DNA from: Spirochaetales bacterium UBA6872
Lineage (GTDB): Bacteria; Spirochaetota; Spirochaetia; Sphaerochaetales; Sphaerochaetaceae
NCBI GenBank assembly: GCA_002452215.1
Contig: DKCO01000045.1
Span: 1-61,941 of the forward strand
DNA: 61,941 nucleotides
Direction of reading: 5' to 3'
Below, in pieces: positions 8,843 through 16,455 of the stretch; the first letter of the stretch is position 1, and every line of letters begins with the position of its first letter. Under the pieces are notes generated by a model. The model made no database searches and was not told the origin of the DNA. It worked only from the letters and a program-made list of their open reading frames with translations. The position numbers and the translations under genes are program-made.

Positions 8843-8900
8843 AAAATCATTTAATGTGGTTTTATAAAGAAAGGCACAAAATCATTTAAGGTGGTTTTAT
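8843..8900. repeat. Two 23-bp direct repeats, 35 bp apart
   Basis: The 23-base units 8843-8865 and 8878-8900 differ at one position (the AATG/AAGG difference). Each unit can fold: AAAATCA pairs with TGGTTTT across a 7-base loop. They sit just after azlD and before transposase debris. They could be remnants of an insertion-element end or a weak terminator pair; two copies are too few for a CRISPR array. Confidence 0.5.
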
Positions 8901-8954
8901 GAGACAAGAAGCTGACCATTTTTTGTCCTTCTACATTATATAAATGGTCTGTTT

Positions 8955-9060
8955 AGAGGCATTTTTTTTGTTCTTCATTGTCCGAGTAGCCAAAGGCACT
9001 TCGCATCATGTTCTTTGTGTAGCCCATTTGTTCTTTCTAGGATCCCAGAAGAAAGGCTAT
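8955..9060 (-). pseudogene. Transposase fragment, ISL3-like C-terminus
   Basis: Minus-strand translation across two frames gives SLSSGILERTNG followed after a frameshift by YTKNMMRSAFGYSDNEE. This resembles the C-terminus of ISL3-type transposases, where a NGxxEGxNNxIK segment is followed by a short aromatic KRxxYGYxNF segment. Only this end is present and it is frameshifted, so the element is dead. No intact terminal inverted repeats were identified. The family call is tentative. Confidence 0.35.
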
Positions 9061-9109
9061 ATTGATGCCATCCCAAATGCTTAATATGGTCTTCGTAAAA
9101 GAGCGACAA

Positions 9110-9267
9110 GTGCCTGATATTCGACTCCTGGCTGTCCGTACCACTCCTCAAGCTTGTCTTCCATTAATGATGCATTCCTGATATGGATTATGCTCCGTAG
9201 ATCATTGCCAATGCGTAGGCGGAAGCAATAATCTCATCGCTTTTAGTATCTCATCCAAGACTTCCAT
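9110..9267 (-). pseudogene. Frameshifted small gene behind rhuM
   Basis: An ATG at 9267 is preceded by a strong AAAGGAGA site and starts MEVLDEILK, then the reading frame breaks. Continuing in two other frames gives DEIIASAYALAMIYG and then IIHIRNASLMEDKLEEWYG and a further stretch, ending with TAA near 9090-9110. The pieces add to about 60 residues with protein-like composition, which suggests a small gene with two frameshifts, originally co-transcribed after rhuM. No family recognised. Together with the transposase fragment it fills most of the 8815-9327 gap. Confidence 0.4.
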
Positions 9268-9327
9268 GCTGTTCTCCTTTCTTTGCCTTCTTCCTGATGT
9301 GTTTGTTCTAAGTATTCATATCCAGAC

Positions 9328-10323
9328 TTATTGCTTTACTTTCCTCTTTGCTTCTTCTTCTATTCCTTTTATTGCTTTCAAGTATTCTTCTTCCACTGGA
9401 GACAGATTGTTCTGAATATATTTTTTGTATTCTGACTCAGCTTTCGTTATTGCTTGCTTGTGGCTGATTTTTCCTGAATCATCAAGAAGAGGCTTTCCTG
9501 TTCCAGCAATCATAGTATCAAGTTGCTTCACATAGTCGCTCATATGCATTTCTATATGTTCTATGGCATTGAGCTCTGCCAAATCAAAGTAGGCTGAAAC
9601 TAGATTGTTTAGGATTTTCAATTCTTTCTCTGTTGGATAATTCTTGGCAATCACGACATCCTTTCTTATTGGGAAATCCCCAGAAAAAGATGTTAACCCC
9701 ATAAAATCCTTTTTCGAATCTGCTCGATTGTAAATTACTTCTGCTGCAGTGTTTCCATGTGTTGCATAATGCAATTTATTTTGAACCATCTTGAAGAATG
9801 TAATGCTTTCTGGACTTTTAGGATCATAGTCCATGCTTGTTGCATACAAATCCAAGACCTGTCGATACAGAACCTTTTCTGAAGAGCGAATATCTCTGAT
9901 GCGATCCAGAAGCTCTTTCCAGTAGTTGCCTCCTCCAAGGTTTTTCAATCTTTCATCATCAAGGGTGAAACCTTTGGTCATATATTCTTTTAAGCGTTGG
10001 GTAGCCCAAATTCTAAACTGTGTGCCTCTTAGAGATTTTACACGATAGCCAACAGAGATAATGATATCTAAGTTGTAAAATTCAACAGGTCTATCAGAAT
10101 TAGCAATGTGCAAATTTTGCACAGTACTTTCCTGTGAAAGCTCTCCCTCTTCGAATATGTTCTTTATGTGTCTTGAAATTACTGATCTGTCTCTTTGGAA
10201 AAGTTCCGCCATTTGCCCTTTTGTTAGCCAAACGGTATCACCATCAAACTTTGTATCAATTTTAGTCAGACCATCTTCTGTCTGATAGATTATGATTTCG
10301 CTTTTGTTTTTTATGTTTTCCAT
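9328..10323 (-). CDS. rhuM: RhuM-family protein
   Basis: 331 residues, full length for the RhuM family. The N-terminus has a DNA-binding-like region (WLTKGQMAELFQRDRSVISRHI, near residue 32) followed by the family hallmark FYNLDIIISVGYRVKSxRGTQFRIWA near 82-107. The C-terminal half carries HGNTAAEVIYNRADSKKDFMGL and a helical tail. RhuM is a widespread accessory protein first named in a Salmonella pathogenicity island and common in type I restriction loci and prophages; its biochemical role is unclear. AAGGAGAT lies six bases before the ATG. A fragment of an S24-type repressor ends 19 bases upstream, and a broken small gene follows, so this is the one intact gene of a decayed operon. Confidence 0.88.
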   Translation of the reverse strand: MENIKNKSEIIIYQTEDGLTKIDTKFDGDTVWLTKGQMAELFQRDRSVISRHIKNIFEEGELSQESTVQNLHIANSDRPVEFYNLDIIISVGYRVKSLRGTQFRIWATQRLKEYMTKGFTLDDERLKNLGGGNYWKELLDRIRDIRSSEKVLYRQVLDLYATSMDYDPKSPESITFFKMVQNKLHYATHGNTAAEVIYNRADSKKDFMGLTSFSGDFPIRKDVVIAKNYPTEKELKILNNLVSAYFDLAELNAIEHIEMHMSDYVKQLDTMIAGTGKPLLDDSGKISHKQAITKAESEYKKYIQNNLSPVEEEYLKAIKGIEEEAKRKVKQ

Positions 10324-10342
10324 TTTTCTATCTCCTTAGTAT

Positions 10343-10560
10343 TCAGTAATCCACCATGTGGAAGTTCCCAATGAGCTTGCCAAGAGCAAGGACATCATTG
10401 GCATCAGCTACCTTTACTGGATAGTTCTTGTTTGCAGAGATTATGCTGATTTCGTTATTCTTCGGGTTAAACGAAATCCTTTTCATAGGCACATCACCAA
10501 AGTAGTTGATTACATATGTCTTACAGAAATGCTTAAGATAAAGAAAAGAGGCCTTAATAT
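10343..10560 (-). pseudogene. Fragment of a LexA/CI-like S24 peptidase repressor
   Basis: Minus-strand frame with no start of its own, reading ...NYFGDVPMKRISFNPKNNE then ISIISANKNYPVKVADANDV and LALGKLIGNFHMVDY before TGA at 10345-10343. The order GDV-x-KRI-x-F-x-P, then IxxISxNxxYPxxxV, then xxxGKxIG matches the C-terminal beta-sheet of S24 peptidase domains (LexA, CI), including the catalytic-lysine region (MKRI). The N-terminal HTH part is missing. The fragment is probably the remnant of a phage or island repressor that once controlled rhuM. Confidence 0.45.
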
Positions 10561-10570
10561 GTCGTTCTCA

Positions 10571-10714
10571 TTAGGTCTTCTGAGTCTTATTGTAGGCGTT
10601 GTATGCATTCTTCAATCTATCAGCTGTTTCAATAACAGCCATTCTTGGAGGAATGGCTCCAATACTTGTTGCCTCAATATCAAGTGTAAAGAACTCAAAT
10701 GATGATAACTCCAA
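10571..10714 (-). pseudogene. Short ORF fragment, unknown
   Basis: A 47-residue frame beginning after a TGA and ending TAA at 10573-10571. It contains EATSIGAIPPRMAVIETADR and LKNAYNAYNK, which looks like real protein sequence. It has no Shine-Dalgarno sequence and no start consistent with an intact gene. It is not in frame with the S24-like fragment that follows. It is either an unrelated remnant or an earlier part of the same broken gene. I do not recognise the family. Confidence 0.3.
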
Positions 10715-10734
10715 TCAAAAATAATCGCTCTTTT

Positions 10735-11001
10735 TTATCTATAGATTTCTCTCCTGTGCCCGACATCGATTGCGATAATCACCAACTCAAGATCAATAAT
10801 ATCCACTAGCAATTGATAATCGCCTACCAGATAACGCCACAAACCCTTCAAGTCGCCAGGCAGAAGCTTGCCATGCAATCTTGGATTTTCGGTTTCAATA
10901 ATATTCTTCTTGACCCACTTCAAGATCATGTGCGAAACCTCTGAGTCTAATTTGTTCAATTTCTTCGCAACATCTTCGCCTAACTCTAATCGGTATCTCA
11001 T
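10735..11001 (-). CDS. relE: RelE/ParE-superfamily toxin
   Basis: 88 residues of basic, RelE-like sequence: MRYRLELGEDVAKKLNKLD at the start, then NPRLHGKLLPGDLKGLWRY (the typical GxLxGDLxGLWRYRVGDYR region), QLLVDIID and a C-terminal DVGHRREIYR. RelE-type toxins cleave mRNA on the ribosome; ParE types inhibit gyrase. The GHRxxxY tail favours RelE. The ATG at 11001 is chosen over 11013 because it overlaps the antitoxin stop (ATGA), the standard arrangement for coupled toxin-antitoxin translation. Confidence 0.88.
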   Translation of the reverse strand: MRYRLELGEDVAKKLNKLDSEVSHMILKWVKKNIIETENPRLHGKLLPGDLKGLWRYLVGDYQLLVDIIDLELVIIAIDVGHRREIYR

Positions 11002-11237
11002 AATGATGACCAATCAAATCCCAGGTCCTTGCAAACTTCCTCAACAGGTTTTGTCTTGTAAGTGCCAGCCTTTTTCTCTTGGAGGTATTCTTTTGCAACA
11101 CTCAAGTCGTAGTCATCCTCAAGTCTTTCGAAGACTATCTTCTTTATCATCGATGAAATACCGCCAGAATACATTTTCGACGCTTTTTCAAGGATAGACA
11201 TCTCGTCGTCATTCACTCTTACGCTTATGATACTCAT
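10998..11237 (-). CDS. relB: RelB-like ribbon-helix-helix antitoxin
   Basis: 79 residues. The N-terminus SIISVRVNDDEMSILEKAS is a ribbon-helix-helix DNA-binding strand and helix, followed by a flexible acidic C-terminal part (KPVEEVCKDLGFDWSSL) that would wrap the toxin. It is typical of the RelB/DUF6290 group. CAGGAGGAAGTC gives a strong Shine-Dalgarno sequence before the ATG. A perfect palindrome 25 bases upstream is the probable operator for autorepression by the antitoxin or the complex. Confidence 0.87.
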   Translation of the reverse strand: MSIISVRVNDDEMSILEKASKMYSGGISSMIKKIVFERLEDDYDLSVAKEYLQEKKAGTYKTKPVEEVCKDLGFDWSSL

Positions 11238-11261
11238 GACTTCCTCCTGTTTTTTATTTAT

Positions 11262-11279
11262 GTATTACTTATGTAATAC
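11262..11279. promoter_or_regulatory. Palindromic operator of the toxin-antitoxin pair
   Basis: GTATTAC-TTAT-GTAATAC, a perfect 7-bp inverted repeat with a 4-base centre, located 25 bases upstream of the antitoxin ATG. Its size and position fit a ribbon-helix-helix dimer pair binding over the promoter. Confidence 0.6.
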
Positions 11280-11315
11280 TGATTTTAGGGTTTGTCAAGC
11301 TAGTCTAGAATATCA

Positions 11316-11429
11316 ATGTTCGCGTTCTCATATTTTGATGCTAGGTTTTCGGGAGAGAATGCGGGCCCTGAAGCTTTGGCAAAGGAGACTCATTACTATC
11401 TATATGTGGATATTCCTTTGTTTTCTTGA
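11316..11429 (+). other. Short ORF fragment between relB and tRNA-Val
   Basis: A 37-codon frame (ATG 11316, TGA 11427-11429) reading FSYFDARFSGENAGPEALAK and ending THYYLYVDIPLFS. It has no Shine-Dalgarno sequence. The composition looks like protein rather than chance, so it may be the tail of a broken gene. The rest of 11280-11541 shows nothing else I can name. Confidence 0.2.
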
Positions 11430-11541
11430 GTTGGCTATGACGCATTATGGCTATTTTATGCAAGAGAACGCTGATTGCTGAGGATAATCTTGTTGCATCC
11501 AAGTAGACAAAGGGCCCTCTAAGTTTTATTATCTAACCATT

Positions 11542-11613
11542 GGAATCGTAGCTCAGCGGGAGAGCACTTCCTTCACACGGAAGGGGTCACCAGTTCAATC
11601 CTGGTCGGTTCCA
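11542..11613 (+). tRNA. tRNA-Val(CAC)
   Basis: 72-base cloverleaf: acceptor GGAATCG with CGGTTCC, discriminator A, anticodon stem CTTCC/GGAAG with loop TTCACAC (anticodon CAC), T-loop TTCAATC. CCA is not encoded; a run of seven T follows and may end transcription. The last 19 bases overlap the antisense 3' end of the ttcA-like gene. Confidence 0.95.
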
Positions 11614-12374
11614 GTTTTTTTATCCAGTTTGCAATCGAATTGATGAGCGTTGTATATATGTTCTCTTGCAAGCTTGTCTATATGAGCAAGACTTGTGACT
11701 ACAGGCTTGACCTTTGATCTTATATTTGTCTGGTCATATGGGCAAACAGGCTTCACAGTTGGAAGGTCATATAATTCGGTCAGTCGCCTAGTCGTGTTTT
11801 CTTTTTGCTCGATCATTGGTCTTATGATATGCATTTTTCCATCGAAGAACTCTTGTACAGGCAGCATTGTTGAGAATTTTCCTCTAAAGCATAGGTTCAT
11901 TAGTGTTGTCTCCACAAGATCATCCAAGTGATGGCCCATTGCTATGAGTTTTACATCATGTTTGTCTGCATACTCGAAAAGTATCCTTCTTCTGTTTCTT
12001 GAGCAAAGATAGCAATTGAAATCGCCATTGAATGAGCTTGGGAATTGCTTTTCGTCAATTATAAGGAAGTTGATATCCAGAGCAGAGAAATAATCCTGGA
12101 GCTTCTTTCTGTACTCTTCTTCGATTGGATGTTCGATCCAGTTTATCATCAAGGCATCGATATTGTATGTAACAGGCATCCATTTGCGTCTCAAGGAGAG
12201 TGCAAGGGCAAGTGCTAGAGAGTCTTTGCCTCCAGATGCAGCTATTAAGACATTGTCTTTCTCTTGAATCATATTGTATGTGTTTATAGTCTTGCCGACA
12301 CCTTTTATAAATCGCATGACCCAAGGCGGGATCTTTCCATTGATCAAGTCTGTATATGGCAGTTTATTTTCCAT
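11595..12374 (-). CDS. ttcA: TtcA-family tRNA thiolation / PP-loop protein
   Basis: About 259 residues. It has the PP-loop ATP pyrophosphatase motif SGGKDS near residue 47, a CYLCSRNRRR segment (CxxC) near 121 and HHLDDLVETTLMN near 148, the order seen in TtcA, which makes 2-thiocytidine at position 32 of tRNAs. The two cysteines may bind an iron-sulfur cluster. The ATG at 12374 is chosen over 12506 because AAGGAT precedes it and it gives an 11-base overlap with the upstream HD gene. The last codons (ending KTGTDQD) read antisense through the 3' end of tRNA-Val, so the native C-terminus may have been extended. Related PP-loop proteins differ in target, so the exact tRNA position is inferred. 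Confidence 0.85.
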   Translation of the reverse strand: MENKLPYTDLINGKIPPWVMRFIKGVGKTINTYNMIQEKDNVLIAASGGKDSLALALALSLRRKWMPVTYNIDALMINWIEHPIEEEYRKKLQDYFSALDINFLIIDEKQFPSSFNGDFNCYLCSRNRRRILFEYADKHDVKLIAMGHHLDDLVETTLMNLCFRGKFSTMLPVQEFFDGKMHIIRPMIEQKENTTRRLTELYDLPTVKPVCPYDQTNIRSKVKPVVTSLAHIDKLAREHIYNAHQFDCKLDKKTGTDQD

Positions 12375-13641
12375 TGTATATCCTTTCAAAAACTTTGCTT
12401 GCATCATCTTGCTTGACGTACCCAGGAAGATATAGCGATACCTTCCTAAGGTTTTTCTGGAACTCCTTAGAGACGCTAGATGAGAAGATGAGCCTTTCTT
12501 CCTCAATAGGATGAACGCTCTTGTCTGGCATTAGTATGTTTATATGGGTTTCGAAGTTGATATCCTCTGGGATGTCGAGAATGACTTCGTATTCTTTGAG
12601 CTTTGGGTATTTTCTTGAAAGCTCCGAGTGGATTTCTCGCTCGAATTTCCTTCTCTCATTCGGTTTTTTGCCTTCTTTCTCTATCAAGCCATTCGAGTTG
12701 TAGTCTTTTGAGCACATCAGATCCAGAAGCTGGTTGTGCTCAACTCTGTCGACTAGGAAAAGTGCTTCGCATTTTGCTTCTCTCTCTTTGCAAAGCATGT
12801 TGAATTCGAAATCATCAAGGAAATACAGCTCATTGTAGTCTATTGTCTTTTCCTCGATTGCTATTATGAGTGCCTTCTTGATCATCGATGTAGCAGACCT
12901 TACACCCTTATGCCAATAAAGTGTTTTATACATCATGTATTTTGAAAACAAAACTTGCTCCACACTCGATATTGCTTCATGGTCAAGGCAAATAGAGCCG
13001 TCTGAGAAGGCCAGCGATGATATTATGTAATCTGTATCTTGTTTTCCATATGGCAAACCTGAGAAGAAGCCATCCCTGGAAAGGTAGTCTAGCTTGTCTG
13101 GATCCAGAGTTCCGGAAAGGATTCCTCTGTATATATTTGTTTGTTCATCGGATGAAGGTGCATCCTTGTCTATGATATTAGCTACCATTAAGTAGTCAGC
13201 ACCTGTCTTCTCTATCGCATCCTTGAGCTCTCCATCTTCTTTTATCATCGATGATGCAATCTCCTCATGCTCTCTGATTGCAAGCTCCTTTAAAGAGTGG
13301 GCATATGGGAAATGGCCTATATCATGCAAAAGACATGCAACAAGAAAACTCATCATCCCTGTTTTTGTGAGTGGCAAATCCTCACACCTTGATGCAAGCG
13401 ATATAAGTATTTTTCGCCCAAGGTAGTAAACACCAATCGAATGGTTCAGTCTTGTATGCACAGCTCCAGGGTATATATGGTATGCAGGTCCATTTTGTTT
13501 GATCCTTGCAAGTTTTTGTACATCTTTTGTCGAAACAAGATTCTTTAGTGGCTTTGTCATAGCAATGTTTTGCCAAAGCGGATCCTTTATCGAATGGATA
13601 AAATCATTATTTAGGAATTCAAGTGCTTCAAATCTTTTCAT
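12364..13641 (-). CDS. HD-domain phosphohydrolase (dGTPase/YdhJ-like)
   Basis: 425 residues of the COG1078 family, related to SAMHD1 and bacterial dGTPases. An H-x-R-L-N-H segment near residue 63 is followed by the metal-binding HD motif in CLLHDIGHFPYAH near 105 and a later aspartate in TLDPDKLDYLSRDGF near 179, giving the H...HD...D metal set. It probably hydrolyses dNTPs or a related nucleotide in the cytosol. It overlaps the ttcA-like gene by 11 bases, so both are co-transcribed. A weak TTGTCA/TTTTAT promoter lies so close that translation may start leaderless. Confidence 0.85.
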   Translation of the reverse strand: MKRFEALEFLNNDFIHSIKDPLWQNIAMTKPLKNLVSTKDVQKLARIKQNGPAYHIYPGAVHTRLNHSIGVYYLGRKILISLASRCEDLPLTKTGMMSFLVACLLHDIGHFPYAHSLKELAIREHEEIASSMIKEDGELKDAIEKTGADYLMVANIIDKDAPSSDEQTNIYRGILSGTLDPDKLDYLSRDGFFSGLPYGKQDTDYIISSLAFSDGSICLDHEAISSVEQVLFSKYMMYKTLYWHKGVRSATSMIKKALIIAIEEKTIDYNELYFLDDFEFNMLCKEREAKCEALFLVDRVEHNQLLDLMCSKDYNSNGLIEKEGKKPNERRKFEREIHSELSRKYPKLKEYEVILDIPEDINFETHINILMPDKSVHPIEEERLIFSSSVSKEFQKNLRKVSLYLPGYVKQDDASKVFERIYNGK

Positions 13642-13647
13642 TGTTCT

Positions 13648-13677
13648 ATAAAATTACCACGAATAGTGCTTTGACAA
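13648..13677 (-). promoter_or_regulatory. Weak candidate leaderless promoter of the HD gene
   Basis: Minus strand: TTGTCA (13672-13677), 18-base spacer, TTTTAT (13648-13653, 4/6 match), six bases, ATG at 13641. The -35 box shares bases with the -35 box of the divergent gene. Confidence 0.35.
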
Positions 13678-13699
13678 AATAGCTTTTGGATATGATTAT
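13671..13699 (+). promoter_or_regulatory. Leaderless promoter of the secreted-protein gene
   Basis: Consensus TTGACA (13671-13676), 17-base spacer, GATTAT (13694-13699), seven bases, ATG at 13707. No Shine-Dalgarno sequence. Confidence 0.6.
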
Positions 13700-13706
13700 A
13701 TTTTCT

Positions 13707-14096
13707 ATGAGGAGAATTTTACCGATCATCATAGCCTTAAGCTTGCTCCCGTTGAATGCATCAATAGTGCCACGTAGCGAATCAATTGGTACTGTTTTAG
13801 TCAACATTGAAGATGACAGTAGTGCACAGATGGTCCTTAAGGCTTTTTCAGAGGAATATACTCAAGCATGGCTCGATAGCTATGCTGCTTCTGATGAACT
13901 TTTCGCTCTTGCGTACACCGATACGCTATCGAAGATCCTTCCTATGTCAAACATGATTGTATCAAGTGATAGAAATACGGTCACTATCTACAGTTTGAAC
14001 TCAAAGACGACGGTCTCTGTCATCCTTGAGAACAATACTATAGTTGCGGTTTCTCTCAAGGAACAAGAGCCTCAAAACGATCCAGAAGAGACTTGA
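13707..14096 (+). CDS. Small exported protein, unknown
   Basis: 129 residues beginning with a signal peptide (MRRILPIIIALSLLPLNAS, cleavage likely after the NAS/S region) and continuing as a soluble domain rich in Ser, Thr and acidic residues. No lipobox cysteine, so it is probably periplasmic. Upstream starts at 13686 (TTG) and 13692 (ATG) are possible. The ATG at 13707 is preferred because it gives the cleanest signal peptide and sits seven bases after a consensus promoter. Family not recognised. The 3' end overlaps the convergent pepF gene by 41 bases. Confidence 0.65.
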   Translation: MRRILPIIIALSLLPLNASIVPRSESIGTVLVNIEDDSSAQMVLKAFSEEYTQAWLDSYAASDELFALAYTDTLSKILPMSNMIVSSDRNTVTIYSLNSKTTVSVILENNTIVAVSLKEQEPQNDPEET

Positions 14097-15831
14097 AGTA
14101 TTTTGTAGCTTCCTTTACAGGTTCAGTTGTCGACATATCAACTCCAGCTTTCCTCAATGCATCAAGCGGGAATGACGATCCTCCAGATTTCAGAAATGAA
14201 AGATAGTCATCCCTTTCTTTTTCTCCTCCGTTTATAACTTTCTCAGATAGTGCAATCGATGCAGAAATTCCTGTCGCATACTTGTAGCAATAGAAAGCAC
14301 GATAGAAATGAGGAATCCTCAATGCCTCAAGATCGCTTACATCCTCAAGTTTCATTATTGGACCAAAATATTCCTCCAACAGATTTCTGTAGCATTCTCT
14401 AAGCCATGATGTAGTTGTAGGAAGTCCGCTCTCTGCTTGCTGGTGTGCCTTTAGTTCAAACTCAGCAAACATTGTTTGCCTATAAAGCGTTGCAACGATA
14501 TCGTCTAGCTTCTTTGAGATTAGATATGCTTCCTCTTCTTTTGTCTTAGCTTTATCGATCATATAGTGGAAGAGCAAATTCTCATTGAATGTCGATGCGA
14601 CTTCTGCTTCGAAAATTGTATAGTTGTAGCTCATGAATGGATTGTTTCTGACAGAGTAGTATGAATGCATCGAGTGCCCGCCTTCATGAATCAATGTGAA
14701 GACAGAGCTGATAACTTCATCCTCGAAATTCGTAAAGATGTATGGCTTTCCTGTATAGCAGCCGGAGGAAAATGCGCCAGAACGTTTCCCCTTGTTCTCA
14801 TATTTGTCGACCCAATGCTCAGTCGTAAGCCCATTTATAAGTGTTTCTTGGTATTCTTTGCCAAGCGGAGCAACAGCCTCTTTTATCAATGCGACAGCTT
14901 CTTGGTATGTATGTCTTGTCTTTTGCTCTTTCACAAGCGGCAGATATACATCCCAGTGTCTTAGGCTTTCTTTTCCCATTATTCGTGCCCTGATTGAGTA
15001 GTATCTATGGAAGATATCGAATGATTGGTGGATTGACTCAATAAGGGATGTATATACGCTTTCTGGGATTTTATCGGCAAAGAGCGCCATTTCAAGAGAA
15101 CTTTTGTATCCTCGTGCTTTCGACAAGAATATATCGTTCTTTATCGAGGAAGAGTAGAGGCGTGATATTACGCTTTTATGCTTATCATACTCCCCATAGA
15201 GTTGCATATATGCCTTCTCTCTTGTCTGATCATCTTCTTCTTGCATGAATGCAGGAAAAGTCGAGTGTGTAAGCTTCTTGCCATTTATATAGCCGAAATC
15301 CATGTCGATATTGTTCAAATCCTGGAATGCTTCCTGTGCGCTGTCGGAAAGCGGTGTGTACAGAGCAAGGAGAGACTCTTGCTGCTCTGAAAGGATGTGC
15401 TCTTTGAACATTCGGATCTTCTCTATGTATCGTCTGTATTCTTCAAACCTAGGCTCCTTTAGCCATGAAGAGAGCTTTTCATCGTCTATTTGCAATAACT
15501 CTGGTTCGAAAAAAGAAAGCGTTGAAGAGAACTCAGCTTCCACTTGCTGGTATATTCCAGCTCTTTTTTGCACATCAGCATTTGTGCTATCTACGCTGTA
15601 ATTGAGCATTGCCCATGAGCCGAGCCGCTCAAGCTCCATGTAGCAATCCTTTATGTACGATAGTGCCATATAGAGATTGTCAGCAGATAGGGAAAGTCGT
15701 CCTTTGTAGCTCTTTGCTTCCGAGGACCTGTTTCTTATCATCTCAATGTCATAATCCCAGTCTTTCCCAGACTTAGATAGTTCTGAAAGATCCCACATGT
15801 CATCTTGTTTTTGTTCATTTCTTTCTATCAT
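14056..15831 (-). CDS. pepF: Oligoendopeptidase F (M3 family)
   Basis: 591 residues, normal length for PepF. The zinc-binding motif HEGGH (FTLIHEGGHSMHSYYS, near residue 378) is followed about 25 residues on by the FEAEVAS glutamate that completes the metal site. The N-terminal half is the helical lobe that caps the active site. It is a cytoplasmic metallopeptidase that degrades short peptides of roughly 6-20 residues. The start overlaps the end of rdgB by 17 bases, indicating one transcript. Confidence 0.95.
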   Translation of the reverse strand: MIERNEQKQDDMWDLSELSKSGKDWDYDIEMIRNRSSEAKSYKGRLSLSADNLYMALSYIKDCYMELERLGSWAMLNYSVDSTNADVQKRAGIYQQVEAEFSSTLSFFEPELLQIDDEKLSSWLKEPRFEEYRRYIEKIRMFKEHILSEQQESLLALYTPLSDSAQEAFQDLNNIDMDFGYINGKKLTHSTFPAFMQEEDDQTREKAYMQLYGEYDKHKSVISRLYSSSIKNDIFLSKARGYKSSLEMALFADKIPESVYTSLIESIHQSFDIFHRYYSIRARIMGKESLRHWDVYLPLVKEQKTRHTYQEAVALIKEAVAPLGKEYQETLINGLTTEHWVDKYENKGKRSGAFSSGCYTGKPYIFTNFEDEVISSVFTLIHEGGHSMHSYYSVRNNPFMSYNYTIFEAEVASTFNENLLFHYMIDKAKTKEEEAYLISKKLDDIVATLYRQTMFAEFELKAHQQAESGLPTTTSWLRECYRNLLEEYFGPIMKLEDVSDLEALRIPHFYRAFYCYKYATGISASIALSEKVINGGEKERDDYLSFLKSGGSSFPLDALRKAGVDMSTTEPVKEATKYFKSLLDRFEALVP

Positions 15832-16420
15832 TGAATTCCTTCTCCAAAAGCATTTTTATGCATCTAGCAGCCTTTGATCTATGAGAGTATTTGTCTTTTT
15901 CTCCTTCCTTGAGCTCTGCTGCAATGGATTTTGCATCATTGATATAGAAAACAGGGTCGTACCCAAATCCATTTTCTCCAGATGGGGAAGTTGCTATCTT
16001 TCCATCCATGTCTTCCTCGATTACATAGATCCTAGTAGGAGAGAGCATCAAGCAAAGAGCCGCAGTGAATCTTGCTTCTCTCTCTTTTATGCCTTCCATG
16101 TTCTTCAGCAGAAGCATGTATTTCTCTTTTGCTGTGAGCTTTCTTCCGGCTTCTTCCTCTCCATATCGAGCTGTATGTATGCCGGGCTCTCCGCCAAGAG
16201 CATCAACAATAAGGCCAGAGTCATCCGATAAAACAGGAGCCTTGACAATGTCATAAAGGGCTTTTGCTTTGATTATTGCATTTTCAATGAAGCTCGATCC
16301 GTTTTCATCTACATCGAACTCTATTCCTTCCTCTTTCGGCAGGGTAAGCTCAAAGCCTCCCAAAAGCCTAGACATCTCAAGCTTCTTGTGTTCATTTCCA
16401 GATGCGAAATATAGTTTCAT
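15815..16420 (-). CDS. rdgB: XTP/dITP diphosphatase, RdgB/HAM1
   Basis: 201 residues with the HAM1 layout: N-terminal FASGNEHKKLEM (usual ASxNxxKxxE), SDDSGLIVDALGGxPGIHTARY near residue 67 containing the catalytic acidic residues, GxNGFGYDPVF near 148 and the C-terminal SHRSKA. It removes deaminated purine nucleotides (ITP, dITP, XTP) from the pool. The ATG lies six bases after a strong TTGATT/TATAAT promoter inside the tail of the upstream gene, so the mRNA is predicted to be leaderless. pepF follows with an overlap. Confidence 0.95.
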   Translation of the reverse strand: MKLYFASGNEHKKLEMSRLLGGFELTLPKEEGIEFDVDENGSSFIENAIIKAKALYDIVKAPVLSDDSGLIVDALGGEPGIHTARYGEEEAGRKLTAKEKYMLLLKNMEGIKEREARFTAALCLMLSPTRIYVIEEDMDGKIATSPSGENGFGYDPVFYINDAKSIAAELKEGEKDKYSHRSKAARCIKMLLEKEFNDRKK

Positions 16421-16426
16421 AGCCCG

Positions 16427-16455
16427 ATTATAAATGTTAAGTCATGTGCAATCAA
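16427..16455 (-). promoter_or_regulatory. Leaderless promoter of rdgB
   Basis: Minus strand: TTGATT (16450-16455), 17-base spacer, consensus TATAAT (16427-16432), six bases (CGGGCT), ATG at 16420. The -35 lies inside the last codons of the upstream gene. Confidence 0.65.

Noticed and set aside
8843..8900. CRISPR-like repeat pair
   Set aside because: Only two copies with a 12-base gap, no cas genes and no regular spacers.
10358..10702. Plus-strand ORF of 114 codons upstream of rhuM
   Set aside because: The minus strand here shows S24-like protein fragments, so this frame is their shadow; no Shine-Dalgarno sequence.
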